From assembly GCA_035653595.1 (NCBI GenBank), contig DASRBO010000076.1, forward strand, positions 1-16,665: DNA of 16,665 bases. The letters run 5' to 3'. Of the stretch, positions 6,179 through 13,288 are shown piece after piece. The position numbers and the translations under genes are program-made. The notes under the pieces were generated by a model. That model saw nothing but the letters and a program-made list of their open reading frames with translations, was not told the origin of the DNA and ran no database searches. Source of the DNA: DASRBO01 sp035653595 (lineage in GTDB: Bacteria; Actinomycetota; Acidimicrobiia; Acidimicrobiales; JAJPHE01). How positions within the stretch are numbered: position 1 is the first letter of the stretch; the number at the start of each line of letters is the position of its first letter.

Positions 6179-6755
6179 CCACCGAGCCGGCCAAAGTCTT
6201 CGTAGCCAGGGTGTCGAATCCGGCGGTGTTCGCCACCTTCACCGGATTGATACTCCTGGACACCGCCAATCGGGCTGCCTACACCCGTGGTCGGCGCTTC
6301 GGCCCCATCGGAGCCTACCGACCGAAGCATCCGGAATGGCCGCTCGGTCGCCAGGTCTGGACCGGCGTGGTCATCGGCGTGGTCGGCCTCATGGCGTCGT
6401 TCAGCATCAGGGTGGTGGCCGGAGCTGACGGACTGTCCGTCGGCTTCGGCCCTGGGGTTGGCCGGTGCGCCACATACCCATCGCCAGGATCCGCTCGGTG
6501 CGGGTACAGGAGGGCAAGGCTCTGCCCCTCTTCGGCTACGGCTACCGGGCCCTGCCCGGACACACTCGGGTGGTGGTCCGCAGCGGACCGGTTCTGGTGC
6601 TGGAGATGACCGACGGGGCCAGCTTCGGGGTCACCATCGGCCCCGGTGCCCGACAAGCGGCCGAGGCGCTCAACGCCGCCATTGCCGGGCGCAGTGGGGC
6701 GGAAACCGGCGAAGCGCCCGAGGCCGCATCCCCGGAGGCCCCCACGGGTGAGTGA
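6175..6755 (+). CDS. Membrane protein with PH-like C-terminal domain (frameshifted in this sequence)
   Basis: The first frame from ATG 6175 gives two membrane segments (about 18-34 and 62-83) and runs to ADGLSVGFGP. The second frame carries the rest: WPVRHIPIARIRSVRVQEG, then LPLFGYGYRALPGHTRVVV, then SGPVLVLEMTDGASFGVTIG, a bacterial PH-like fold, ending at 6755. Adding one G to the run GGGG at 6454-6457 restores GFGPGGWPVRHIPIARI and a 193-residue protein. Proteins of this kind commonly follow YtrA-type GntR genes. The ATGA overlap with gntR makes it part of the same transcript. The role is unknown, perhaps a membrane partner of the ABC system. The frameshift may be a sequencing error; 6175-6609 and 6465-6755 are the two open pieces. 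Confidence 0.75.
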
Positions 6756-7207
6756 CGCTCCCCGAGGCACTGCGGGGGCGCAGGCTTAGCCTGGGCGGGC
6801 GGGCCTTCCCAGGCGGGTTCTCGAGAGGCAACTGACCGCTTGTGGCGGCGCGAAGGTCTGTGCCGGGAGCATCGTCAATTGTGGATGGCGCTGACCAGGT
6901 CGGTCACCCCTCCCTCACGTAGCCGCCAAGGACGCCGGGCTAGGCACCAAAGGCACGGGCGTAGGTCCCCCGGGCGGAGGCCCCACGGCCGTGGCGATTT
7001 CGGGGACGCGCTGGGCCGGCCCGGCGAAGATGGGGCACGCGATTCAGACGGATCGGGTGGGGGGCGTGCCGACGAGAACCTGCTCATCCGGACACGGGCG
7101 CCTAGCCCCCGTCAGGCCGTAAGTTCCGGTGCCGGTGAGCGACCCACCGGATCGGCTGAATCTCACGAGTCGAATGGCACTGGACACCGTCGTGCCCCGT
7201 GTAGAGT
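6756..7207. other. Gene-poor stretch
   Basis: No credible protein gene on either strand; open frames here are Arg/Pro/Gly-rich and without motifs. A hairpin just after the PH-like gene (GCCTGGG 6789-6795 with CCCAGGC 6808-6814) may slow transcription but lacks a T-tract. A smaller one pairs CCGGTG (7132-7137) with CACCGG (7145-7150). Nothing else stands out before the structured region at 7208. Confidence 0.4.
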
Positions 7208-7364
7208 GACGCTCAGCCGCACCGGGTGGTGTGCTGGTGTTTCCGTTTGCCTCGGTTCCCAGCACAAGGCCTAGATGCGGCAACCGATGCGGGCGTCGCA
7301 TCTAGGTGGCGCCCCCAAGAGAGAGGCCCGGTTACCAGCGATGGAGCCGGGCCTCTTGCTTTCT
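7208..7364 (+). ncRNA. Candidate structured small RNA, three tandem hairpins ending in a terminator
   Basis: Three stems follow each other. P1: GTGCTGG 7231-7237 with CCAGCAC 7259-7265. P2: CCTAGATGCG 7270-7279 with CGCATCTAGG 7297-7306, 10 perfect pairs. P3: AGAGGCCCGG 7322-7331 with CCGGGCCTCT 7347-7356, 10 perfect pairs, followed by a T-rich tail. A second GATGCG at 7286-7291 can pair with the same CGCATC (7297-7302), so P2 has a shorter alternative form. TAGAGT at 7202-7207 could be a -10, though the nearest -35-like TGGACA (7181-7186) is only 15 bp away. No plus-strand gene follows closely (next start 7795), so a free small RNA is likelier than a riboswitch. No known RNA family was recognised. 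Confidence 0.5.
7322..7364 (+). terminator. Intrinsic (Rho-independent) terminator
   Basis: A 10-bp GC-rich perfect stem (7322-7331 with 7347-7356), 15-nt loop, then TGCTTTCT. Only the plus strand has T after the stem, so it ends a rightward transcript, either the candidate RNA here or read-through from the gntR operon. Confidence 0.65.
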
Positions 7365-7794
7365 CGACGATGGGCGTTCAGTCAAATGCCCCGGCACCGG
7401 CACTGATGCTTGTGCTCGTTTGCGGGTCTACGCCGTCGGAGACAGGCCCCATGAGCATCTGCGAAGAGGAGCATGATTTGCGGCCCCGGGCGGGCTGGCG
7501 AAGCGCCACCGGTTCCGTGAACCGGTCAACCGGAGCCTCGTCCGGGAGACCGTCAGCTACCAAGTCGCCTAGGACAGGGCGACCCTTTGCATCCGGACGG
7601 CCAGCCACAAGTCCTGATCGGTGCTGGGTCACGAGCGGCCCGAATCTTGCGGCGAGCCGCGTGCTCGGCAACTGTGCGGCCCGAGCAGTTGGTGTCACCT
7701 TGGCTCGGAGTTCCGAACTGGAGTGCCGCTCGAGGCCGTCCACGACGTCCGATCGTGAGGAAATCGGCAGCGTCATCCAGGTCGGCGGTCCACA
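7365..7794. other. Gene-poor stretch before the dioxygenase gene
   Basis: No gene can be supported. Long open frames cross it on both strands, one on the minus strand continuing antisense through the dioxygenase gene, but they carry no recognisable domain and have no convincing start. It may contain the promoter of the gene at 7795, but no clear -35/-10 pair was found. Confidence 0.35.
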
Positions 7795-8535
7795 ATGTCG
7801 GGAATGCGGGGCCCAGTCGACGTGTCCACCGTGGTTGACCAGTTGGACCGCAAGGGCTATGCCGTGGTCGAGGGCATCGTCCCCGCCCACGTGAATGACC
7901 GCGTGCGCGAAATCTGTCGAAGCCTCGTAGCCGAGGCGATCGAGGGCTTCGAAGCGAGCCTGAGGGCAGGACGGTCGATCGAGTGGCAAGAGCGGGGAGT
8001 CGTCCGGGTGGCGGACATCGAACCCCACGTCTTCCGTTGCGAGGACGTCATCAACGATCACTCCCTCTTGGAGACTGCCCGCAGGCTGACCGCGGGCCGG
8101 GACTTTCGCCGTAGCAGGTTGTCCCTTCGGGCACCCCTGCCGGGCTACGGCCACCAGGGCCTGCACCGCGACGGACAAGGCGTCGCCGGCCCTGGGAGCA
8201 GCGAGGGTCCCCGTGGAGCCGAGCCGTGGCCATCGGTCAATGTCTTGTGGTGCCTGGTGCCTTTCGGTCATGCCAACGGCTCCCTGAGGGTCGTACCAGG
8301 CTCGCACCGAGCAGAGACACCGCCGATCGAGGACCACTTCGGCTCGGCCATGGGCCCTCACCCCGATGAGGTTCTGGTCACCGCTTCCGCCGGGAGTTTG
8401 ATCCTCTTCAACGGCGCTCGACTGTGGCACTCGGGGACCTTCAACTACTCCAACGAACCCAGGCTGGCCCTGCTATTCGGTTACCGTCCCCGATCAGCAC
8501 CTCAGCCAAGAGAGTCCGGTTCTGAGCGGTCCTGA
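7795..8535 (+). CDS. Phytanoyl-CoA dioxygenase (PhyH) family Fe(II)/2-oxoglutarate oxygenase
   Basis: 246 residues, a normal length for the family. Fe(II) ligands are visible as His124 and Asp126 in GLHRDGQ and His212 in LWHSGTFNYS. Arg223 in RLALLF is placed to bind 2-oxoglutarate. Other family hallmarks are the N-terminal LDRKGYAVVEGIVPAHVNDR (18-37), VNVLWCLVPFGHANGSLRVV (148-167) and PGSHR (168-172). These enzymes hydroxylate small molecules, lipids or natural products; the substrate cannot be told. It stands alone, with no biosynthetic neighbours. ATG 7795 lacks a good ribosome site; ATG 7804 or GTG 7822 would still leave the domain whole. Confidence 0.9.
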   Translation: MSGMRGPVDVSTVVDQLDRKGYAVVEGIVPAHVNDRVREICRSLVAEAIEGFEASLRAGRSIEWQERGVVRVADIEPHVFRCEDVINDHSLLETARRLTAGRDFRRSRLSLRAPLPGYGHQGLHRDGQGVAGPGSSEGPRGAEPWPSVNVLWCLVPFGHANGSLRVVPGSHRAETPPIEDHFGSAMGPHPDEVLVTASAGSLILFNGARLWHSGTFNYSNEPRLALLFGYRPRSAPQPRESGSERS

Positions 8536-8539
8536 AAGG

Positions 8540-8581
8540 TTCCTGGACCGCGCCCGAGAAGATTCCTGGACCGCGCCCGAG
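8540..8581 (+). repeat. Two-copy 23-bp tandem repeat
   Basis: TTCCTGGACCGCGCCCGAG occurs at 8540-8558 and again at 8563-8581, identical over 19 bp with a 23-bp period. It lies just past the dioxygenase stop. It may be a replication-slippage duplication or paired protein sites. Confidence 0.7.
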
Positions 8582-8693
8582 CACGCGTCACGGTCGGGGC
8601 CGAGACACCTCAATGTCAGCGATGCTGAGGCGTCCTGGTCTAAGTCCTTGATGGCGAGCGCCCGAGGTCGGGCGAACATCCGCCTGGCGCGAG

Positions 8694-8885
8694 CTACCGC
8701 TTAACACCCCAGCGTCGCACGGCCAGGGGGACCGCAATCATCGAGATCAGGCACACGCTTCCGCCGCCGAGGATGCCACCAAACCAAGCACCGAGTGCGC
8801 AAGCCAGGGCGGCGGTCAGTACAGCGAAGAGCGGAGCGAAGTCTCGGATGATGAAGCCGGTCTCGATAGAGAGTTCCTGGCGCAT
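8694..8885 (-). CDS. Small two-helix membrane protein
   Basis: 63 residues with hydrophobic segments at about 16-36 and 39-57, the second glycine-rich (GGILGGGSVCLISMIAVPLA), and a basic C-terminal end (VRRWGVKR), which suggests both ends are cytoplasmic. AGAAGGGGG lies upstream of the ATG at 8885 on this strand, a plausible ribosome site. An 11-bp palindrome (GGCTCAGAGCC, 8903-8913) is a few bases further upstream and could be an operator. No family recognised; it stands alone. Confidence 0.6.
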   Translation of the reverse strand: MRQELSIETGFIIRDFAPLFAVLTAALACALGAWFGGILGGGSVCLISMIAVPLAVRRWGVKR

Positions 8886-8913
8886 CTCGGGTCCCCCTTC
8901 TCGGCTCAGAGCC

Positions 8914-9293
8914 TAATCCGAAACCTAGCCCTCGAGCAGCGAGGGGACGTCCAACGCGCGAGCGGCCTCGGTGGCGGCGACTGCGCCAGCGGACCGGCCG
9001 GGCGGAAGCTCCTTGTCGGACCGAATGCTCCAGAGCCTCGTCCGGGCCAGACTTCCCCGGCGGCCTCCGATGCCGAAGCAGGCGCCGCTGCGTTCAACCA
9101 GGCGATGCTCGAGGACAGGTCGTGACCGGCGCGTTGGCGCCGGACGGACCCCGCCACAGCGTTCCATGGCGTCCGGCGTCACTGGTTCCTGCCCGGAGTC
9201 GATCCCGAACGGGTCTATCCGGGAGGGGTCACTCGCCTCGGTGGAGGACACTCTCGTTCCGCCCCGGGGCCCGTAGGCACTCGGGAGCGACCG
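8914..9293. other. Stretch with only unassigned ORF fragments
   Basis: No complete gene is supported. The minus strand has a protein-like C-terminal piece ending near 8925 (SDKELPPGRSAGAVAATEAA, then RALDVPSLLEG). The plus strand has one ending near 9123 (FNQAMLEDRS). The two overlap on opposite strands, so at most one can be real. Both may be leftovers of genes broken by indels. Confidence 0.3.
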
Positions 9294-9596
9294 CTAATCC
9301 TCCAGCCGGTCCAGCACCCAGTTCCAGACATCGGCCGACAGGGCGACGGAGTTGTGGCTGACGTCTGGCACGACCGGCAGGGTGAGGTTGGGGACCCGGG
9401 CGGCAAGCGCCTTGACCCGGACGACCGATCCGATTCGGTCCCGTCCCCCGTGCACCCAGAAGACCGGGCAGGCAACCGCGGTCCGAGGCCGCGGATTAGT
9501 ATGGCGTCGGCCCTCGGCGAACTCTGCTGCACGGTCCCGATAATCCCCAGGTTCACCTCGTCGGCGGGATCGTACCTCGGCCCGTCCTGAGAGCGG
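9294..9596 (-). pseudogene. C-terminal remnant of an alpha/beta hydrolase
   Basis: On the minus strand one frame is open for 100 codons between a TGA at 9597-9599 and a TAG at 9294-9296. It lacks a start codon near its beginning. The sequence DRAAEFAEG, then PVFWVHGGRDRIGSVVRVKA, then LPVVPDVSHNS fits the end of an alpha/beta hydrolase: the strand before the acidic residue (VHGGRD), then the loop with the catalytic His (SHNS). The nucleophile elbow (GxSxG) and oxyanion region are not found upstream in any frame to 9740. It is therefore a truncated remnant, unless frameshifts hide the rest. Confidence 0.6.
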
Positions 9597-9740
9597 TCAG
9601 ATTCGATCCCAGTGTCGGACCTACCTTGCGAGGTGCGCACCTGCCCGCGGCGTTCGGGCCGGCCTAGGCGGTGGAGTGCGCCCGATCCTCCGGACAGTGC
9701 CCGCACGCGGTGTAGGAGGCAGGGGTCTACGTGCGCGACC

Positions 9741-10472
9741 TCACGTGTTCGTGCGCGGCTCGGACGCAGGCTCCGGCGAGCTTCGCAGCCGCAAGCCGTG
9801 GATCACGCGGCCGCCAGACCGCAGGTCATCGAAGAAGTCCTCGCTGCGAGAGTCCAGACCGAATCCCAGCGCGGCGAGGCGTTCCAGAAGGTCATCTTCG
9901 TCATCGGGTAAGTGACGTTCCCAGGCCTCATAAGCGGACAGAAACGCCATCTCGTGCTCGAACAGGTCCGGACCGAGCTCGCACCGGTTGGAAATAAAGC
10001 TGCCCAGGACCGGATCCGCAGCGACTTTCCGCCGGTCGACTTGGTCGGGACTCTGCAGGCCCTGGCTGTCGACACTGCCCGACTGTCGCGGCCGGGACTC
10101 CCTCTGCACGGGGAGCCGGGCGTTACGGAAGAATTGTGGCTGAACAACGATGGATAGGAGCATCGTCGCCAGCCCGGGAAGAGCAATGGACCATGTTCCA
10201 TGGCCACCGGTCGAGGTGCTTCTGCTCGCCAGCTCACGGAGCCCGCCGGCCCGCACGAAGACCAGGAGGAGCCCAAACACTGTTCCGATGAAGACCGTTA
10301 TGAGAGGGAAAGCCACCGCCGCCGCGGGAGTTGACACGAAGCTGTCGTACCGTCCCGGGTTCCAGTGCATAGGCACCTTGCTGCCACGGGGCAGACGTCG
10401 AGCGCCCCGGACCGAGATGACCGCACTGAGGAGGCTCAGGATGGAGGAGACGACTACCCACCCCAGCAACAA
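9741..10472 (-). CDS. Membrane protein with DUF1648-like N-terminus and primase-type winged-helix-like tail
   Basis: 243 residues starting at TTG 10472 after AGAAGGGGG; TTG 10469 is an alternative. Hydrophobic segments lie at about 1-20, 48-72 and 94-113. Between the first two, RRLPRGSKVPMHWNPGRYDS resembles the DUF1648 motif (LP..VP.HW...G). Residues about 158-231 are different: FISNRCELGPD, LFEHEMAFLSAYEAWERHLP, LLERLAALGFGLDSRS, then HGLRLR. That pattern resembles the C-terminal winged helix of phage/plasmid primases (D5/P4 type: F..CC..GP ... Y..WC ... F...L...GF ... G.RLR). The gene at 12269 has the same tail behind another membrane domain. A membrane-tethered DNA-binding or protein-binding role is inferred, not shown. 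It has no operon partners. Confidence 0.7.
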   Translation of the reverse strand: MLLGWVVVSSILSLLSAVISVRGARRLPRGSKVPMHWNPGRYDSFVSTPAAAVAFPLITVFIGTVFGLLLVFVRAGGLRELASRSTSTGGHGTWSIALPGLATMLLSIVVQPQFFRNARLPVQRESRPRQSGSVDSQGLQSPDQVDRRKVAADPVLGSFISNRCELGPDLFEHEMAFLSAYEAWERHLPDDEDDLLERLAALGFGLDSRSEDFFDDLRSGGRVIHGLRLRSSPEPASEPRTNT

Positions 10473-11094
10473 GACCCCCTTCTAACTGCTACATCGGCGA
10501 AGCGGCAGCGTCGATCCGTCTCGGCCACTTGTCCGCAGCCTAACTGCATGGCGCGACTGTTGGCTTGTCGAGTCGAGTCCCCGGGAGTCAGGAGTACGTC
10601 TGGCTCACTGGGAAGGCTGGCCGTTGGCCACCGACGGATGCTTGGAGCCGCGGGCGTAGCTCCGTTCCCGATCCAGGCCACGCCGTGGGGGTCTATGGGA
10701 GCGGCGGGCTCGTGGCCTCACGCGCACCCCGTGGCCCCTGGAGGCCGCCAACGAGCGGAGGCACCCGGACCTCTGTCGCCCGACTGCCTAAAGAGGTGGC
10801 GCGTCACGCGGCCCGACCCCGCCGACGGCTCGGCTCTCCGGTGCGTCATCGCCGCGCCGGCCGGTAAGTCCTATCGCGCTGGCAGGACTGGGCGTTCAGA
10901 CAGGTCAGAAGGCGGTCGCACACATGGGCCTTCGGCCTCCGGTGGGCGCTGTGCCATGTCCCCCAGACGGCTACCGCCGGCCCCGCCGTCAGACCTCGCT
11001 GGAGCCGGCCCGGACTCGTTCTACTTGGGCGAGAATCCTCGGCGCTGGTGTGTAAACGGCCGGGAGCCCAAGACAGTGTGTAGAACTGTGGGCT
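10473..11094. other. Gene-poor stretch upstream of the ECF sigma gene
   Basis: No frame here has motifs or a convincing start; the long plus-strand frame crossing it is composition-driven. Near the right end, TGTGTAAAC (11049-11057) and TGTGTAGAAC (11077-11086) form a loose direct repeat 28 bp apart. TAGAAC (11081-11086) could act as a -10 giving a leaderless start at GTG 11095, although no standard -35 is visible. The pair may mark a sigma-specific promoter. Confidence 0.35.
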
Positions 11095-11652
11095 GTGAAC
11101 CAAGCCTGGGGGGAAGACCTTGACCTGGCGGAGGAGGAGCTGGAGGCCTCCGAACAGCTGGTCGATATCGACTTCGACTCCTTCTACCGGCGAGAGCTGC
11201 CGGCCATCGCCGCCCTGCTCTATGCCCTCACCGGCAGCGCCTGGGCGGCCGAGGACCTGGCCGCCGACGCCTTCACCATCGCCTTCCGGCACTGGCCCCG
11301 CATCGCCGGCTACGAGCGCCCGGGGGCCTTCGTCCGCCGGGTGGCCATCAACCTGGCCCGTTCCCGGCACAAGAGACTGGTGGTGGAGGCTCGGGCACTC
11401 GGCCGTCTGGCCCTTGGCCGCCAGCCCACCGTGGAGCCTCTCGAGGCGCCCGACGCCGCCTTCTGGGCCCAGGTCCGCCGGCTCCCCGGCCGCCAGCTCG
11501 AGGTTGTCGTCCTGCGCTATGTCGAGGACCTCTCCGTCGAAGCCATCTCCGAAGTCCTGGACTGCTCCCCGGCCACCGTGCGGGTACACCTGCACCGGGC
11601 GAGGACCGAGCTCGCCAGGAGGCTGGGAGCGGACTGGGGACCGAGCCGATGA
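11095..11652 (+). CDS. ECF-type RNA polymerase sigma factor
   Basis: 185 residues. Region 2 spans about 27-95: FDSFYRRELPAIAALLYALT, AAEDLAADAFTIAFRHWPRI, GAFVRRVAINLARSRHKR. Region 4 spans about 125-175: RLPGRQLEVVVLRYVEDLSV, EAISEVLDCSPATVRVHLHR, ARTELARRL. The linker has no extra domain. GTG 11095 is chosen from a possible leaderless -10. The acidic first 25 residues precede region 2. The stop overlaps the next gene by ATGA. ECF factors direct RNA polymerase to stress or envelope promoters and are normally held by an anti-sigma factor, which is probably the membrane protein that follows. Confidence 0.92.
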   Translation: MNQAWGEDLDLAEEELEASEQLVDIDFDSFYRRELPAIAALLYALTGSAWAAEDLAADAFTIAFRHWPRIAGYERPGAFVRRVAINLARSRHKRLVVEARALGRLALGRQPTVEPLEAPDAAFWAQVRRLPGRQLEVVVLRYVEDLSVEAISEVLDCSPATVRVHLHRARTELARRLGADWGPSR

Positions 11653-12227
11653 GCGATCTGGAGCTGCGGGCCCGGCGAGCCGGCGCCTCGGTGCGGCGAG
11701 CCACGGCCCAGCTGACCCCCCGGAGAAGCCCGACCGTGGCTAGCTCGGGCACCAAGTTCGCCCTGGCCGCAGGGGCGCTCGTCATTCTGGGGGGCGGCAT
11801 CGCCGCGGCGCTCTCACTCAGCGGGAGTCCCAACAACCCCGCCGTGCCCGTCAGCCGGACATCGACCACCAGTAACAGCACCACGGCGACGACCGTGTCG
11901 CTGCCAAGCCTCTCGGCTGAGTCGGTGACCTTGGCCGAGGACATGACCAAGGGCGACTTCGCCGCCGTTCGGGCCCATTTCGACAACACCATGGAAGCCG
12001 GGTTGTCCGAGACCCAGCTCGCCGCCGGCTGGCAACAGGTGACCGCCACCCTGGGCAGCTATCGGACCCATGGACAGCCGATCGCCAAGAACGCAGGGAA
12101 TGAGATCATCTTCGTGCCGATGGTGTTCAGCGACGCCAGCTTCGAGGTGCAGTTCAGCTTCGACGCTGACGGCCGGATCGGCGGCTTCTATCTGCGCCCG
12201 GCCGGCTTCGACCAAAGCGTTCCGTAG
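11649..12227 (+). CDS. Membrane-anchored DUF3887-like protein, possible anti-sigma partner
   Basis: 192 residues overlapping the ECF sigma stop by four bases. A basic cytoplasmic N-terminus (1-34) is followed by one membrane helix (about 35-57), a Ser/Thr-rich linker (TSTTSNSTTATT) and an exported domain from about 90: AEDMTKGDFAAVRAHFDNTM, GWQQVTATLGSYRTHG, VPMVFSDASFEVQFSFD, GRIGGFYLRPA. The last part matches the DUF3887 pattern. Tight coupling suggests it controls the sigma factor. However, the cytoplasmic part is only about 34 residues, has no HxxxCxxC zinc motif, and is short for a classical anti-sigma domain. It may instead sense an outside signal through another partner, or be a downstream effector. 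Confidence 0.8.
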   Translation: MSDLELRARRAGASVRRATAQLTPRRSPTVASSGTKFALAAGALVILGGGIAAALSLSGSPNNPAVPVSRTSTTSNSTTATTVSLPSLSAESVTLAEDMTKGDFAAVRAHFDNTMEAGLSETQLAAGWQQVTATLGSYRTHGQPIAKNAGNEIIFVPMVFSDASFEVQFSFDADGRIGGFYLRPAGFDQSVP

Positions 12228-12268
12228 TGGCTCGCTCTTGTTAGCCATTCGACCCGATCACCACGCGG

Positions 12269-12883
12269 ATGACTAGTTTCGAGCGCTTCGCCGCAATCGC
12301 AGGACCGCTGACCTTGGGCGCCTCACTTGCTTTCGGGTACGTGGCGAGACGATGGCTCCCGGCCGGAACACTGGTTGCGACCCCGGGAGGGGGGCACGCT
12401 CAGCGGATGCCCGTGCGACGGGCCTCTGTCTTCTATGCGGCCGTGGAACTCTTTCTCGTAATCGTCCTGGGGTTTCTTGCCGTGGTCAGCCCGAGGCTGC
12501 CCATGTCGGGAAGCCCGGGACGTCATGCACCTCCAGCCGCCGATTGGGCTGGGCTTTTCGTGGCCGAAGGGTGTGCGCTGCTGGTCTTGGCCATCCAGGT
12601 GATGACCACCGTGTTCTCACGTCCGCCGGCGAAGGCTCGTACAGAGCTCACGGCGTTCGTAGACGAGGCCTGCGAGGCATGGCCAATGGCTCGGATAGGT
12701 GCCGAATCCCTCTTCGAGAGCTACCTTGACTGGTGTCATCGTAGAGGTGTTCCGGCCGAATCGCGAGATGACTTCGAACAAGGCATTTCGGCTCTCGGAT
12801 ACCAAAGTGATATACAGCAGCATGGCTCGGTCTCGCATTGGATGGGTCTGAAGATCCGGAGTACGGCGGAGGACACTTCCTAA
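12269..12883 (+). CDS. Membrane protein with primase-type winged-helix-like tail
   Basis: 204 residues from ATG 12269, 41 bp after the previous gene. Hydrophobic segments lie at about 8-26, 53-74 and 92-116. The cytoplasmic tail at about 128-198 reads LTAFVDEACEAWPMARIGAE, LFESYLDWCHRRGVPAESRD, DFEQGISALGYQSDI, then WMGLKIRS. It has the same plan as the tail of the protein at 9741-10472: F-x(4)-CE, LF/LSxYxxW, D-F..L/I.ALG(F/Y), then GL(R/K)(L/I)R. This resembles the D5/P4 primase C-terminal winged helix. The helicase part of such primases is absent. No ribosome site is obvious, so it may be read together with the sigma operon. Function unknown. Confidence 0.75.
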   Translation: MTSFERFAAIAGPLTLGASLAFGYVARRWLPAGTLVATPGGGHAQRMPVRRASVFYAAVELFLVIVLGFLAVVSPRLPMSGSPGRHAPPAADWAGLFVAEGCALLVLAIQVMTTVFSRPPAKARTELTAFVDEACEAWPMARIGAESLFESYLDWCHRRGVPAESRDDFEQGISALGYQSDIQQHGSVSHWMGLKIRSTAEDTS

Positions 12884-13218
12884 GCCAAGGCAGAGCACGA
12901 GCGGCTCTGAAGGGAGTTCAGAAGAGATCGCTAGTGCGACCGCTCCTCACGCGCAGTCCGCTAGTGATGTTCATTCTGCCCGCGCGTGAAGCAGCGGAAC
13001 ACGGATGCTTGTCGCAGAAGCATCTTGAGTGACGAGCACCCGATCGGGTGCGTCGACCTCATGGCGAGAACAACTCGACCCCCCGTAGCCTCCGCAAGAA
13101 GTCGGATTCACACAGACCTAGCTATGACCTAGCTGCGCTCTTCGAGGCCTAGTCCCGCCCTACTGCCCCAATATGCCAGCACGGGGTACCACGCGAAGCC
13201 TAAGGAGCCCGCGCCCCG
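12884..13218. other. Gene-poor stretch at the left side of the recombinase module
   Basis: No gene supported. Two notable structures lie close together. ATGCTT (13007-13012) pairs with AAGCAT (13020-13025 region). GCACCCGATCGGGTGC at 13036-13051 is a perfect 16-bp palindrome, with GAC (13031-13033) and GTC (13052-13054) able to extend the stem. These may be protein sites or DNA structures linked to the recombinases. Confidence 0.4.
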
Positions 13219-13260
13219 AAGTGCCGTTACTCGGGTGATCTTCCGGGGCTGAGCTGGTGG
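13219..13260 (+). repeat. Left flanking repeat of the recombinase pair
   Basis: AAGTGCCGTTA (13219-13229), GGGTGATC (13233-13240) and GCTGAGCTGGTGG (13248-13260) lie just beyond the end of the 567-residue recombinase gene. All three blocks recur at 16082-16116 beyond the start of the partner gene. The first block is an exact direct match, the third matches directly in 12 of 13, and the second recurs in inverted orientation. They are candidate recombinase-binding or end sequences. Confidence 0.55.
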
Positions 13261-13288
13261 TTATCCAACCAGTCCGGGCGTCGAGTGT

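Noticed and set aside
7378..8430. 350-codon open frame on the minus strand
   Set aside because: It runs antisense through the dioxygenase gene, whose catalytic residues are all on the plus strand, and shows no domain of its own. Long antisense frames are expected at this GC content.
9596..9622. T-arm-like sequence around ATTCGATCCCAG
   Set aside because: The flanking bases do not form the five-pair T-stem and no acceptor, D or anticodon arm fits; not a tRNA. No tRNA or rRNA was found in the window.
10365..11123. 252-codon open frame on the plus strand before the ECF sigma gene
   Set aside because: No recognisable domain, no ribosome site, and it overlaps both neighbouring genes; amino-acid use looks like random GC-rich sequence.
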